Origin: DASZZY01 sp036260395
GTDB taxonomy: Bacteria; Actinomycetota; UBA4738; CALAEC01
Reading direction: 5' to 3'
DNA: 8,549 nt
Assembly: GCA_036260395.1 (NCBI GenBank)
Contig: DASZZY010000103.1
Span: 1-8,549, forward strand
Every line of letters begins with the position of its first letter. Positions within the stretch are counted from its first letter, which is position 1. A program made the position numbers and the translations under genes. The notes under the pieces are model-generated. The model was not told where the DNA came from, did no database searches, and saw only the letters and a program-made list of their open reading frames with translations. Shown here piece by piece: positions 1 through 6,247 of the stretch.

Positions 1-601
1 ACGCCCGTTCGAGGCGGATCCCTTCCGAGACGAACACGTAGTCGATACGGGCCCGGGGGGCCGCCGCCGGGAACGTGTGACCTTCGCCGCTCCCGGCCGC
101 GGCGAAGGCGTCCCAGTAGCGGCCGGCCAGCCAGGACGCGGCCGGCCCGTCCGGGAGCTCGTTGAGGTCGCCGCCCACCACGACCGGGTGGCGGCCGGCC
201 AGGAGGTCCGTGAGCGCCTCGGCGTGGCGGCGGCGCTCCGGCGCCGACAGCCCGAGGTGGACGGCCACCGCCGTGACGCGGTTCCCGGCCCGGCCCACGA
301 CCGATACCAGCGCCCCGCGGGCGACCAGCTTGCCGGAGCGGGGCAGGCGGACCAGCCGGTGCTCGATGATCCGCCACGGCGGGCGGACCAGGACCGCGTT
401 GGGGATCGGGCGCCACGGGCGGAGCCCGGACACCCACCGCATGCCGACCAGCCGGGAGAACCGGCGCAGCCGGAGCGAGAGGTAGTCGACCTCGTTCAGG
501 AACGCCACGTCCGGCCGTTCGCCGGCGATCGCCTCCGCCACCCTCCGGGCCCCGGCCCGGAACCCGTGGACGTTGTAGGCGAGCACGCGGAGCCGCGGCA
601 T
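1..601 (-). CDS. Endonuclease/exonuclease/phosphatase (EEP) family protein, C-terminal end cut by window edge
   Basis: This frame starts at ATG 601 and runs off the left edge after 200 codons without a stop. I translated it directly. Motifs of the EEP (DNase I-like) metal-dependent phosphodiesterase fold appear in the expected order: LAYNVHG (residues 7-13, metal-binding Asn10), FLNEVD (34-39, catalytic Glu37), VHLG (114-117), GGDLNELPD (143-151, Asp145 and Asn147) and RIDYVF (185-190). The final SDH-type histidine motif should lie just outside the window. Family members cleave phosphodiester bonds in nucleic acids, phosphoinositides or sphingomyelin, and the substrate cannot be read from sequence. 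No signal peptide or membrane segment is seen, so it is probably cytoplasmic. It lies 39 bases downstream of carbamate kinase and may be the last gene of that transcript, although a small hairpin lies between them. The ribosome-binding site is weak (GGTAGG). Family assignment is secure; function is open. Confidence 0.9.
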   Translation of the reverse strand, partial: MPRLRVLAYNVHGFRAGARRVAEAIAGERPDVAFLNEVDYLSLRLRRFSRLVGMRWVSGLRPWRPIPNAVLVRPPWRIIEHRLVRLPRSGKLVARGALVSVVGRAGNRVTAVAVHLGLSAPERRRHAEALTDLLAGRHPVVVGGDLNELPDGPAASWLAGRYWDAFAAAGSGEGHTFPAAAPRARIDYVFVSEGIRLERA

Positions 602-625
602 GGGCGCGAGCCTACCGTGCGCTGC

Positions 626-642
626 GACCGCTGCCGGCGGTC
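626..642 (-). terminator. Small hairpin at the end of the carbamate kinase gene (weak terminator or processing site)
   Basis: A perfect 6-base inverted repeat, GACCGC/GCGGTC, with a 5-base loop overlaps the stop codon of the carbamate kinase gene. No T-rich tract follows in the direction of transcription, so it does not look like a classical intrinsic terminator. In such GC-rich DNA a repeat of this size can occur by chance. Confidence 0.25.
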
Positions 643-1585
643 AGGGCCGTTCGTGGGCCACGAGCGTCCCGGCCCGGCCCTCGAGCGCCCGCGGCGCGTC
701 GTCGAGCGAGGCGATCACAGCCCGCTTGCCGCCGCCCATCACGAACTCCGCGGCGGCCCCGACCTTGGGCCCCATCGAGCCGGCGGGGAGTGTCCCGTCC
801 TCGATCATCCGGAGCGCGGCCTCGGGCGCCAGCCAGTCGACCAGGCGCTCGTCCGGCTCGCCGTACCGCTCGTACACGCCGGCCACGTCGGTGCAGATGA
901 GCAGGACCTCGGCCTCCACGTCCCGGGCCAGGATGCAGGCCGCCAGGTCCTTGTCGACGACGGCCTCCACCCCCACCAGCCGCGGCCCCTCCTCGATCAC
1001 CGGGACCCCGCCCCCGCCGCCGCCGATCACGATGACGCCCGACTCGGCGAGCTGCCGGATCACCGGGGCCTCCACGATCGAGTAGGGCCTCGGCGACGGC
1101 ACCACCCGGCGCCAGCCGCCGCCGGCCACGGCCGCCACCTGCCAGCCGCGGTCGCGGGCCAGTTTCCGGGCCTCGGCCTCCTCGTAGTGCGGGCCGATCG
1201 GCTTCGTGGGCCGCTGGAACGCCGGGTCGTCGGGGCGCACCCGGGTGAACGTGAGGATCGTGGCCACCGGGCGCTCCATGTCGCGCTCGTAGAACACGTC
1301 GCCGATCGTGACCTGGAGGAGGTAGCCGATCTGGCCCTGGCTCTCGGCGCCGCACACGTCGAGCGGCATCGGGTGGACCCAGTCGCGGGCGGCCTCGTTC
1401 TGCAGGAGGATCCGGCCGACCTGCGGTCCGTTCCCATGGGTCACGACCACCTCCCACCCGGCCCCCGCGATGTCGGCGATCCGCTCGGCGGCCAGGCGGG
1501 CGTTCTTGCGCATCACCTCGGCGGAGTCCTCGTCGCCCCGCCGGAGGAGCGCGTTCCCCCCGAGCGCCACGACGACGCGGCTCAC
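641..1585 (-). CDS. arcC: Carbamate kinase
   Basis: Carbamate kinase transfers phosphate between carbamoyl phosphate and ADP (reversible). It usually makes ATP during arginine, agmatine or purine/allantoin breakdown. The 314 residues match the usual family length of about 310. Diagnostic motifs of the amino-acid-kinase fold are intact: ALGGNALL (7-14), THGNGPQVG (49-57), DVCGAESQGQIGYLLQ (76-91), PTKPIGPHY (126-134), the glycine loop around 188-195, GVEAVVDKDLAA (205-216, Lys212) and GSMGPKVGAAAEFV (269-282, Lys274). The start is GTG 1585, because the conserved N-terminal strand begins there and it overlaps the stop of the upstream gene as GTGA. No strong ribosome-binding site precedes it, which suggests translational coupling. 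The open frame continues further upstream only as a shadow of the neighbouring gene. No arginine deiminase or carbamoyltransferase gene lies in the window, so the source of carbamoyl phosphate is unknown. The enzyme identification is firm. Confidence 0.96.
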   Translation of the reverse strand: MSRVVVALGGNALLRRGDEDSAEVMRKNARLAAERIADIAGAGWEVVVTHGNGPQVGRILLQNEAARDWVHPMPLDVCGAESQGQIGYLLQVTIGDVFYERDMERPVATILTFTRVRPDDPAFQRPTKPIGPHYEEAEARKLARDRGWQVAAVAGGGWRRVVPSPRPYSIVEAPVIRQLAESGVIVIGGGGGGVPVIEEGPRLVGVEAVVDKDLAACILARDVEAEVLLICTDVAGVYERYGEPDERLVDWLAPEAALRMIEDGTLPAGSMGPKVGAAAEFVMGGGKRAVIASLDDAPRALEGRAGTLVAHERP

Positions 1586-2898
1586 GGCGAGCCCAGCTTC
1601 TCCGCCAGGACGTCGGCCACGGTGGGGTACCCCTCCGCCTCCTCGAGCTCGTAGCGAACGCGCACCGACGGCTTGGCGAACGAGGCCACCTTCGCCATGT
1701 CCACCGGTGTGGCCACCACCACCAGGTCGCACGGGACGGCGTCGATGGTCCGCTCCATCTCGGCCAGCTGGGCGGGCGAGTACCCCATCGCCGGCAGGAC
1801 CGGCCCCACCGGGTACCGCGCGTAGACCTCCTTGAGGGAGCCGACCACCCAGGGCCGGGGATCGACGATCTCCGAGGCCCCGTGCAGGCGGGCGGCGACC
1901 ACGCCGGCCCCGTAGGTCATCTCGCCGTGCGTGAGCGTCGGCCCGTCCTCGATCACCAGCACCCGCTTGCCGGCCACCGCGCCGGGGTCGTCGACGGTCA
2001 CCGGGCTGTTGGCCCGGATGATCGTGGCGCCGGGATTCAGCCTCCGGGCCGTGGCCTCGACCTGCTCGACGTTCTGCGGATCGGCGGTGTCGACCTTGTT
2101 GATCACGACGACGTGCGCCATCCGGACGTTGGCCTCTCCGGGGTGGTAGGCCGTCTCGTGTCCGGGCCGGTGTGGGTCCGCCACCACCAGGTGGACGGTC
2201 GGGCGGAAGAACGGGAGGTCGTTGTTCCCGCCGTCCCACACCACGACGTCGGCCTCGGCCTGCGCGGCCTTGAGGATCTCCTCGTAGTCGACGCCCGCGT
2301 AGACCACCGTGCCGTTCGCCAGGTGGGCCTCGTACTCCTCGCGCTCCTCGACGGTGGCGTGGGCCTCGGCCAGGTCCTCGTACGACGCGAAGCGCTGGAC
2401 GCGCTGGGCCACGATGTCCCCGTAGGGCATGGGGTGGCGGACCACCACCGGGTGGCGGCCCTGGGCCTTCAGCGCCCGCACCACGGCCCGGGTGGTCTGG
2501 CTCTTCCCGGAGCCGGTCCGCACCGCGCAGATGGCCACCACGGGCTTGGTCGACTCCAGCATCGTGGCCGCCGGCCCCAGCAGCGAGAAGCTGGCCCCCG
2601 CCGCCAGCGCCTCGCTGGCCGCGTGCATCACGTGGACGTGCGAGACGTCGGAGTAGGCGAACACCACCTCGTCGACCGCCAGCTCGCCGATCAGCCGCGT
2701 CAGGTCCTCCTCGCGGTGGATCGGGATCCCCTCCGGGTACCGGGGGCCGGCCAGCTCGGGCGGGTACCGTCGATCGTCGATCCCGGGGATCTGTGTCGCG
2801 GTGAACGCCACCACCTCGACGTCGGGCGCGTCGCGGTAAGCGACGTTGAAGTTGTGGAAGTCCCGTCCGGCGGCGCCCATGATGAGCACCTTCTTCAT
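1582..2898 (-). CDS. Cyclic 2,3-diphosphoglycerate synthetase-like P-loop NTPase (COG2403-type predicted GTPase)
   Basis: The 438 residues resemble the family of the Methanothermus cyclic 2,3-diphosphoglycerate synthetase (about 460 residues), which forms an intramolecular phosphoanhydride using ATP. Most family members outside methanogens have no proven function and are called predicted GTPases. Visible parts are an N-terminal Rossmann-like region starting VLIMGAAGRDFHNFN (4-18), a P-loop in AVRTGSGKSQTTR (125-137), VVVWDGGNNDLPFF (218-231, Walker B-like), INKVD (266-270, matching the GTPase NKxD motif) and VLVIEDGPTLTHGEM (313-327). The P-loop lacks the first glycine of GxxxxGKS (valine is there), which I recall as normal for this family. 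The start ATG 2898 has a strong GAGGAGGA ribosome-binding site, and a promoter candidate lies just upstream. The gene overlaps carbamate kinase by four bases, implying a shared substrate or pathway. Family is secure; the reaction in this organism is not known. Confidence 0.88.
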   Translation of the reverse strand: MKKVLIMGAAGRDFHNFNVAYRDAPDVEVVAFTATQIPGIDDRRYPPELAGPRYPEGIPIHREEDLTRLIGELAVDEVVFAYSDVSHVHVMHAASEALAAGASFSLLGPAATMLESTKPVVAICAVRTGSGKSQTTRAVVRALKAQGRHPVVVRHPMPYGDIVAQRVQRFASYEDLAEAHATVEEREEYEAHLANGTVVYAGVDYEEILKAAQAEADVVVWDGGNNDLPFFRPTVHLVVADPHRPGHETAYHPGEANVRMAHVVVINKVDTADPQNVEQVEATARRLNPGATIIRANSPVTVDDPGAVAGKRVLVIEDGPTLTHGEMTYGAGVVAARLHGASEIVDPRPWVVGSLKEVYARYPVGPVLPAMGYSPAQLAEMERTIDAVPCDLVVVATPVDMAKVASFAKPSVRVRYELEEAEGYPTVADVLAEKLGSP

Positions 2899-2902
2899 CC
2901 GG

Positions 2903-2910
2903 TCCTCCTC
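2903..2910 (-). promoter_or_regulatory. Ribosome-binding site of the cyclic diphosphoglycerate synthetase-like gene
   Basis: GAGGAGGA lies 4 bases before ATG 2898. It fixes this start against the long upstream extension of the same open frame, which only shadows the neighbouring oxidoreductase gene. Confidence 0.8.
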
Positions 2911-2927
2911 GCCGTTGAGGGGCTCCG

Positions 2928-2956
2928 AGGGTAGGTCACGGCCGGCCCCCCGCCAA
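2928..2956 (-). promoter_or_regulatory. Candidate sigma-70-type promoter for the synthetase-like/carbamate kinase genes
   Basis: On the minus strand TTGGCG (2951-2956) and TACCCT (2928-2933) are separated by exactly 17 bases. TACCCT fits the TAnnnT pattern of actinobacterial -10 boxes, and TTGGCG shares the TTG of the -35 consensus. Transcription would begin near 2921, giving a leader of about 23 bases with the strong ribosome-binding site inside it. It sits in the second-longest gap of the downstream half of the window (92 bases is in fact the longest gap here), where a new transcript would be expected. It was found by eye only, and no operator or riboswitch is evident around it. Confidence 0.4.
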
Positions 2957-2990
2957 GCATATCGGCCGGCGCGGCCCGGGACGCGACGCG

Positions 2991-3899
2991 CTACGAGGGG
3001 GTGGCCGCCCGCTCCAGCGCCGGCAGCACCCGCTCGGCCACCAGCCGGCGGCGGTCCGCGGGGCCGGCCAGCACGAGGACCGCCCAGCCGGCCCCCGCCT
3101 CCGCGAGGGCCTGCAGGAACGCGGCCAGCTCGTCGGCGGTCCCCACCCACGCCTCGTCGTCCAGCCCCCGGGCCCGCCGCCGCTCGAGGAGCGTCGCCGT
3201 CTCCGCCTGGTCCGCGCCGGCCAGGACGATGCCGGCCCAGGTGGCCTCCACCGGGCGCCCCCCGGCGGCGTCCGCCAGCAGCCCGGCCTTGGCCCGGAAC
3301 CGGTCGGGCGCCATCCCCCAGCCGTTCCAGCCATCCGCCAGCCGGCCGGCGATCCGGACCACCTCGTCGGCCTGCGCGCCGACCCAGATCGGCGGCCCTC
3401 CCGGCGTGGCGGGCCGGGGGGACAGCGGGCCGTCGAGCGCCGGGACGTGCCTGCCGCCGGGGAACCGGCGCCCGCCGAACAGCGCCTTGAGGGCCGCGAC
3501 GGACTCCTCCAGCTCCTCCCGCCGCTCGCGCCGCCCCTTCATCGGGATGCCGTACGCCTCGTGCTCCGGCCGGTCGATCGGATCGCCGGTCCCCACGCCG
3601 AGGACCAGCCGCCCGCCGGACGCGGCGTCGATCCACGCTGCCGTCTTGGCCAGCATCCCGGCGGGCCGGAGCGACACCCGGGTCACGAGGGTCCCCACGG
3701 TGATCCGGTCGGTGGCCGCGGCCACGGCTGCCAGCGTGGCGAAGGCCTCCAGCGCCGGGCGGTCCGGTGGGGCCCCGGGCGGGAAGAAGTGGTCGAACAC
3801 GAAGGCGCCGTCGTAGCCGAGCGCCTCCGCCTCTCGGGCGGCGGCCAGGGCCTTCCGGGGGTCGCCGGAGAACATCGGGAGCATCACGCCGAGCTTCAC
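2991..3899 (-). CDS. Luciferase-like monooxygenase (LLM) family flavin/F420-dependent oxidoreductase
   Basis: The 302-residue protein has the TIM-barrel pattern of bacterial luciferase-like enzymes: LGVMLPMF (3-10), AREAEALGYDGAFVFDHFF (21-39), ATDRITVGTLVTRVSLRPAGMLAKTAAWIDAASGGRLVLGVGTGD split over 62-106, PIWVGAQADEVVRIAGRLADGWN split over 170-192, and a C-terminal helix-rich end. In actinobacteria such proteins often use coenzyme F420 to move a hydride to or from an organic substrate. FMN is also possible, and the substrate cannot be inferred. The start GTG 3899 is chosen because the first barrel strand follows immediately and it lies 10 bases after the glucokinase stop. The ribosome-binding site is weak (GGTAGGG overlapping that stop), which suggests coupling. 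It appears to be the last gene of the five-gene operon, since a 92-base gap and a promoter candidate follow. The extended frame upstream to 4088 overlaps the glucokinase gene and is rejected. Confidence 0.9.
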   Translation of the reverse strand: MKLGVMLPMFSGDPRKALAAAREAEALGYDGAFVFDHFFPPGAPPDRPALEAFATLAAVAAATDRITVGTLVTRVSLRPAGMLAKTAAWIDAASGGRLVLGVGTGDPIDRPEHEAYGIPMKGRRERREELEESVAALKALFGGRRFPGGRHVPALDGPLSPRPATPGGPPIWVGAQADEVVRIAGRLADGWNGWGMAPDRFRAKAGLLADAAGGRPVEATWAGIVLAGADQAETATLLERRRARGLDDEAWVGTADELAAFLQALAEAGAGWAVLVLAGPADRRRLVAERVLPALERAATPS

Positions 3900-3909
3900 G
3901 GGGGCTACC

Positions 3910-4860
3910 CTACCGAGCCCCGGCGCGGTCCAGGGCCAGGGCCGCCGCGCCGATGGCCCCGGCCCGGTTGCCCAGCGCGGCCGGGATGATCGGCACCTCG
4001 GGCCGGTGCCCCGGGGCCTCCACGGCGCCGAGGAACGCCCGCCGGGCGGGCTCGAACAGCGGCGAGCCGATCTCGGCCACGCCGCCACCGACGACCACGG
4101 CCTCGGGGTCCAGGACGTTCACCAGGCCGGCGATCCCCTCCCCCAGGCGGCGCCCGATCTCCTCGATGATCTGCGTCGCGGCGCGGTCCCCGGCCCTCGC
4201 GGCCTCCCAGACGTGAAGGCCGGTGGCCTCGGCATGACCGGCCAGGAGCGCCACCCGCGAGTCGGGACGCTGCTCCGCCAGCCGGCGGGCCAGCCGGTCG
4301 AGGGCCTGCCCGCTGGCCACCTGCTCCCAGCACCCGCGGTTCCCGCACCCGCACCACGGCCCGCCCGGCTCGACGATGAAGTGCCCGATCTCCGCGGCGA
4401 AGCCGTGCGCGCCGCGGGACAGCGCCCCGTCGGCCACGATCCCGCCGCCGATCCCGGTCCCGACGGTGACCACCAGCAGATGGGCGTACCCCCGTCCGGC
4501 CCCGAACCGGTACTCCGCCCAGGTGGCGGCGTTGGCGTCGTTGTCGACGACGCACGGCAGCCCCGTCCGCTCCTCGACCAGGTCCCGGATCGGCGTCTCC
4601 CGCCAGGCCAGGTTGGGCGCCGAGCGGATCATCCCGGCGCCGAAATCGACCATCCCGGCCGCGCCGACCCCCACGCCGACCGGATCCGCGCCGTCGCGGA
4701 GGATGTCGGCGAGGCGGTAGATCGTCTCCATGATCCCGGCGACGTCTTCGGCCGGCGTCTCGAAGAGGTCCTCCCGGAGGACCGATCCGTCCTCGCCGAC
4801 CAGCACGCCGAGGACCTTGGTCCCGCCGACGTCGATCCCCACCCCGGTGCGCGGCGCCAC
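3910..4860 (-). CDS. glk: ROK family glucokinase
   Basis: This is a 316-residue sugar kinase of the ROK family, most like actinobacterial glucokinases (GlkA) that phosphorylate glucose with ATP and, in Streptomyces, take part in carbon catabolite control. Visible motifs are the phosphate loop GIDVGGTK (8-15), the catalytic region VVDNDANAATWAEY (104-117, Asp108 the likely base), VTVGTGIGGGI (131-141), EIGH (157-160), and the zinc/ROK signature around 160-179 with His160, Cys170, Cys172 and Cys177 and the CGCGNRGCWE core. VVVGGGVAEIG (255-265) and LGNRAGAIGAA (296-306) close the fold. No N-terminal helix-turn-helix is present, so it is a kinase and not a ROK repressor. GTG 4860 is the likely start, 7 bases after the upstream stop and without a clear ribosome-binding site. 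GTG at residue 7 is an alternative. Glucokinase is very likely; a close sugar specificity such as N-acetylglucosamine or mannose cannot be excluded. Confidence 0.92.
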   Translation of the reverse strand: MAPRTGVGIDVGGTKVLGVLVGEDGSVLREDLFETPAEDVAGIMETIYRLADILRDGADPVGVGVGAAGMVDFGAGMIRSAPNLAWRETPIRDLVEERTGLPCVVDNDANAATWAEYRFGAGRGYAHLLVVTVGTGIGGGIVADGALSRGAHGFAAEIGHFIVEPGGPWCGCGNRGCWEQVASGQALDRLARRLAEQRPDSRVALLAGHAEATGLHVWEAARAGDRAATQIIEEIGRRLGEGIAGLVNVLDPEAVVVGGGVAEIGSPLFEPARRAFLGAVEAPGHRPEVPIIPAALGNRAGAIGAAALALDRAGAR

Positions 4861-4867
4861 CGACGTC

Positions 4868-5986
4868 TCAGAACCGCAGGAGGGCCCCGATCCCCCCCAC
4901 CTCGGCGAGCCCGTCGCCGGCCACGGTCTCCACCCGGCACCCCTGCCGGAGGGCCACCTCGACGGCCTCCTCGAGGAGGTCGACGCTCGGCTCGGTGGCC
5001 GACCCGCAGACGGGGCAGCGGGACCCCGCCACCGTGAGGCGCCCGCAGGCCGGGCACCGGAACCCCTCGGAATCGAGGTCCGACGGCACGACGATGGTCT
5101 CGACCCGGCCCGAGGCCAGGGCCTCCAGCGTGGGCTCGAGCCCCGCGACGGCGCGCCCGGCCCCGCGCTCGGAGACCACCCGGGCGACGGCCTCCTCCTC
5201 GCGCTCGCGGTCCAGGCGCTCCTCGACCGCCGTTGCGAGGGCCGCCACGTCGGTCGTCGACGCGCCGACCGGCAGCGTGGCCCGTTCCACGACCGCCCGC
5301 CGCACGTAGTCGTGCAGCTCGCGCTCGAGCTCGGCCACCACCTCGTGGGGGCCCGAGAGGACCAACCGGTCGAACGCCCCCCGCTGCCGCTGGCGGAGCA
5401 GCACCTCGGCCACGTGCTTGAGGTGGCGGAGGACGTGGTCCTCGATGTGTCGCTGGAGCCGGGCCTGCGCCCAGCCGCCCTGGTCGTGGCGGCCGGGGAC
5501 CTCGTCGAGGATGTCGCTCACCTCCTCGGCCTGGCCCAGCGACGCGCGGAGGAGGCGGGCCTTGGCCCGGTCCACCAGCGCGACGCAGAAGGCCTCGGAC
5601 CGCTCGAGGACGGCCTCCAGCGGCAGGAGGTACGGCCCAGGGCGAACGACCAGCCGGTCGCGGAGCGGGGCGGCCAGCGCGACCTCCTCCCACAGGCCGG
5701 CGTCGGAGCAGGCGAAGACCGCCAGCCCTCGGACGCCGCGGCGGTCGAAGTCGTCGCGGACGAACCGCAGGACCCGCTCGAGGTCGCGGTGGACGGACCG
5801 CGCGGCGTCGCGATCGGCGGGGGCCCGGTCGCGCGCCCGGCGGACCAGGTCCTCGGCGCGGCCCACGAAGTCCGCCCGCCGGGGGCGGCGGCGGCCGTCG
5901 ACGTCGAGGTAGAGGCTGGTGACGGGGAGGCCGCCGGTCTCCCAGTCGGCCAGCTTCCGCACGAGGCCGGGATCGGGCGCGGGCAC
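4868..5986 (-). CDS. eRF1/Vms1-like protein (bacterial archaeo-eukaryotic release-factor family), candidate peptidyl-tRNA hydrolase
   Basis: The 372-residue protein matches bacterial relatives of eukaryotic/archaeal release factor 1 and the rescue factor Vms1 (Rv2629-like, baeRF families). Residues 166-182 hold the signature GRHDQGGWAQARLQRHI. The glutamines there (Gln169, Gln174, Gln178) are candidates for the catalytic glutamine of the GGQ/GxQ loop that hydrolyses the peptidyl-tRNA ester. The segment DRLVLSGPHEVV (206-217) starts the next domain. A zinc ribbon follows with Cys311, Cys314, Cys324 and Cys327 (CPAC and CPVC), then VDLLEEAVEVALRQG and a terminal GGIGALLRF (364-372) that closely resembles the end of archaeal release factor 1. 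Arginine-rich helices at 38-65 may bind RNA. Start GTG 5986 follows the upstream stop by 4 bases, with GGAG at a good distance. Family membership is well supported. Action on stalled ribosomes is inferred and not shown for this protein. Confidence 0.82.
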   Translation of the reverse strand: MPAPDPGLVRKLADWETGGLPVTSLYLDVDGRRRPRRADFVGRAEDLVRRARDRAPADRDAARSVHRDLERVLRFVRDDFDRRGVRGLAVFACSDAGLWEEVALAAPLRDRLVVRPGPYLLPLEAVLERSEAFCVALVDRAKARLLRASLGQAEEVSDILDEVPGRHDQGGWAQARLQRHIEDHVLRHLKHVAEVLLRQRQRGAFDRLVLSGPHEVVAELERELHDYVRRAVVERATLPVGASTTDVAALATAVEERLDREREEEAVARVVSERGAGRAVAGLEPTLEALASGRVETIVVPSDLDSEGFRCPACGRLTVAGSRCPVCGSATEPSVDLLEEAVEVALRQGCRVETVAGDGLAEVGGIGALLRF

Positions 5987-5990
5987 GGCC

Positions 5991-6236
5991 CTACTCCAGC
6001 TCGATCTTCTCGATCGACGGGCGCCGGTCGAGGTCCTCCAGGCGCGTGTTGAGGACGGCGGTGAGCGCCAGCAGGAACTCCCGGCCCGCGGCCATGAGGT
6101 GCTCCACGGCCTCCGGACGGGCGTTCCCCGTCACGGTGAGGAACATGCCGACGGGACAGAAGCTGACCGGACACACCGGTTGCCGGTCGGGGGGGCCGGT
6201 CCCTCGCTTCCTGGAGCGCTTGCCGGTCTCGGCCAT
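5991..6236 (-). CDS. Small conserved-looking protein with a CPVSFCP motif, function unknown
   Basis: This 81-residue protein lies between the ArsA ATPase and the eRF1-like gene, 9 bases after the first and 4 bases before the second. It has a strong AGGAGGA ribosome-binding site that overlaps the arsA stop codon, so it is very likely translated. A basic, disordered N-terminus (1-20) is followed by VCPVSFCPVGMF (21-32) with Cys22 and Cys27, then an amphipathic helical stretch RPEAVEHLMAAGREFLLALT (40-59) and an acidic end IEKIELE. The two cysteines, each followed by proline, could bind a metal with a partner or cycle between dithiol and disulfide. Small proteins with a CPxC-type motif followed by a helix are, as I recall, common near actinobacterial ArsA and glucokinase genes, but I cannot name a family with certainty. 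No signal peptide or full transmembrane helix is evident. Confidence 0.8.
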   Translation of the reverse strand: MAETGKRSRKRGTGPPDRQPVCPVSFCPVGMFLTVTGNARPEAVEHLMAAGREFLLALTAVLNTRLEDLDRRPSIEKIELE

Positions 6237-6240
6237 CCTC

Positions 6241-6247
6241 TCCTCCT
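6241..6247 (-). promoter_or_regulatory. Ribosome-binding site of the 81-residue protein, overlapping the arsA stop codon
   Basis: AGGAGGA sits 4 bases before ATG 6236 and shares bases with the TAG stop (6246-6248) of the upstream ATPase. The overlap suggests that ribosomes ending the ATPase reinitiate here. Confidence 0.75.

Noticed and set aside
641..1585. An arginine deiminase operon
   Set aside because: Only carbamate kinase is present; no deiminase, carbamoyltransferase or antiporter gene is visible in the window.
77..1654. A 525-codon plus-strand frame opposite the EEP and carbamate kinase genes
   Set aside because: Same antisense composition effect; the minus strand carries complete motif sets of two known families across the same bases.
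1882..2934. A 350-codon plus-strand frame opposite the synthetase-like gene
   Set aside because: No recognisable domain, and the opposite strand encodes an intact family protein with a strong ribosome-binding site.
1582..3636. A 684-residue fusion of an Arg/Gly-rich N-terminal domain with the synthetase-like protein
   Set aside because: The first 246 residues are an out-of-frame shadow of the oxidoreductase gene, and GAGGAGGA before ATG 2898 marks the true start.
4730..6052. A 440-codon plus-strand frame opposite the eRF1-like gene
   Set aside because: Low-complexity translation without motifs; it mirrors a minus-strand gene with a zinc ribbon and a conserved C-terminus.
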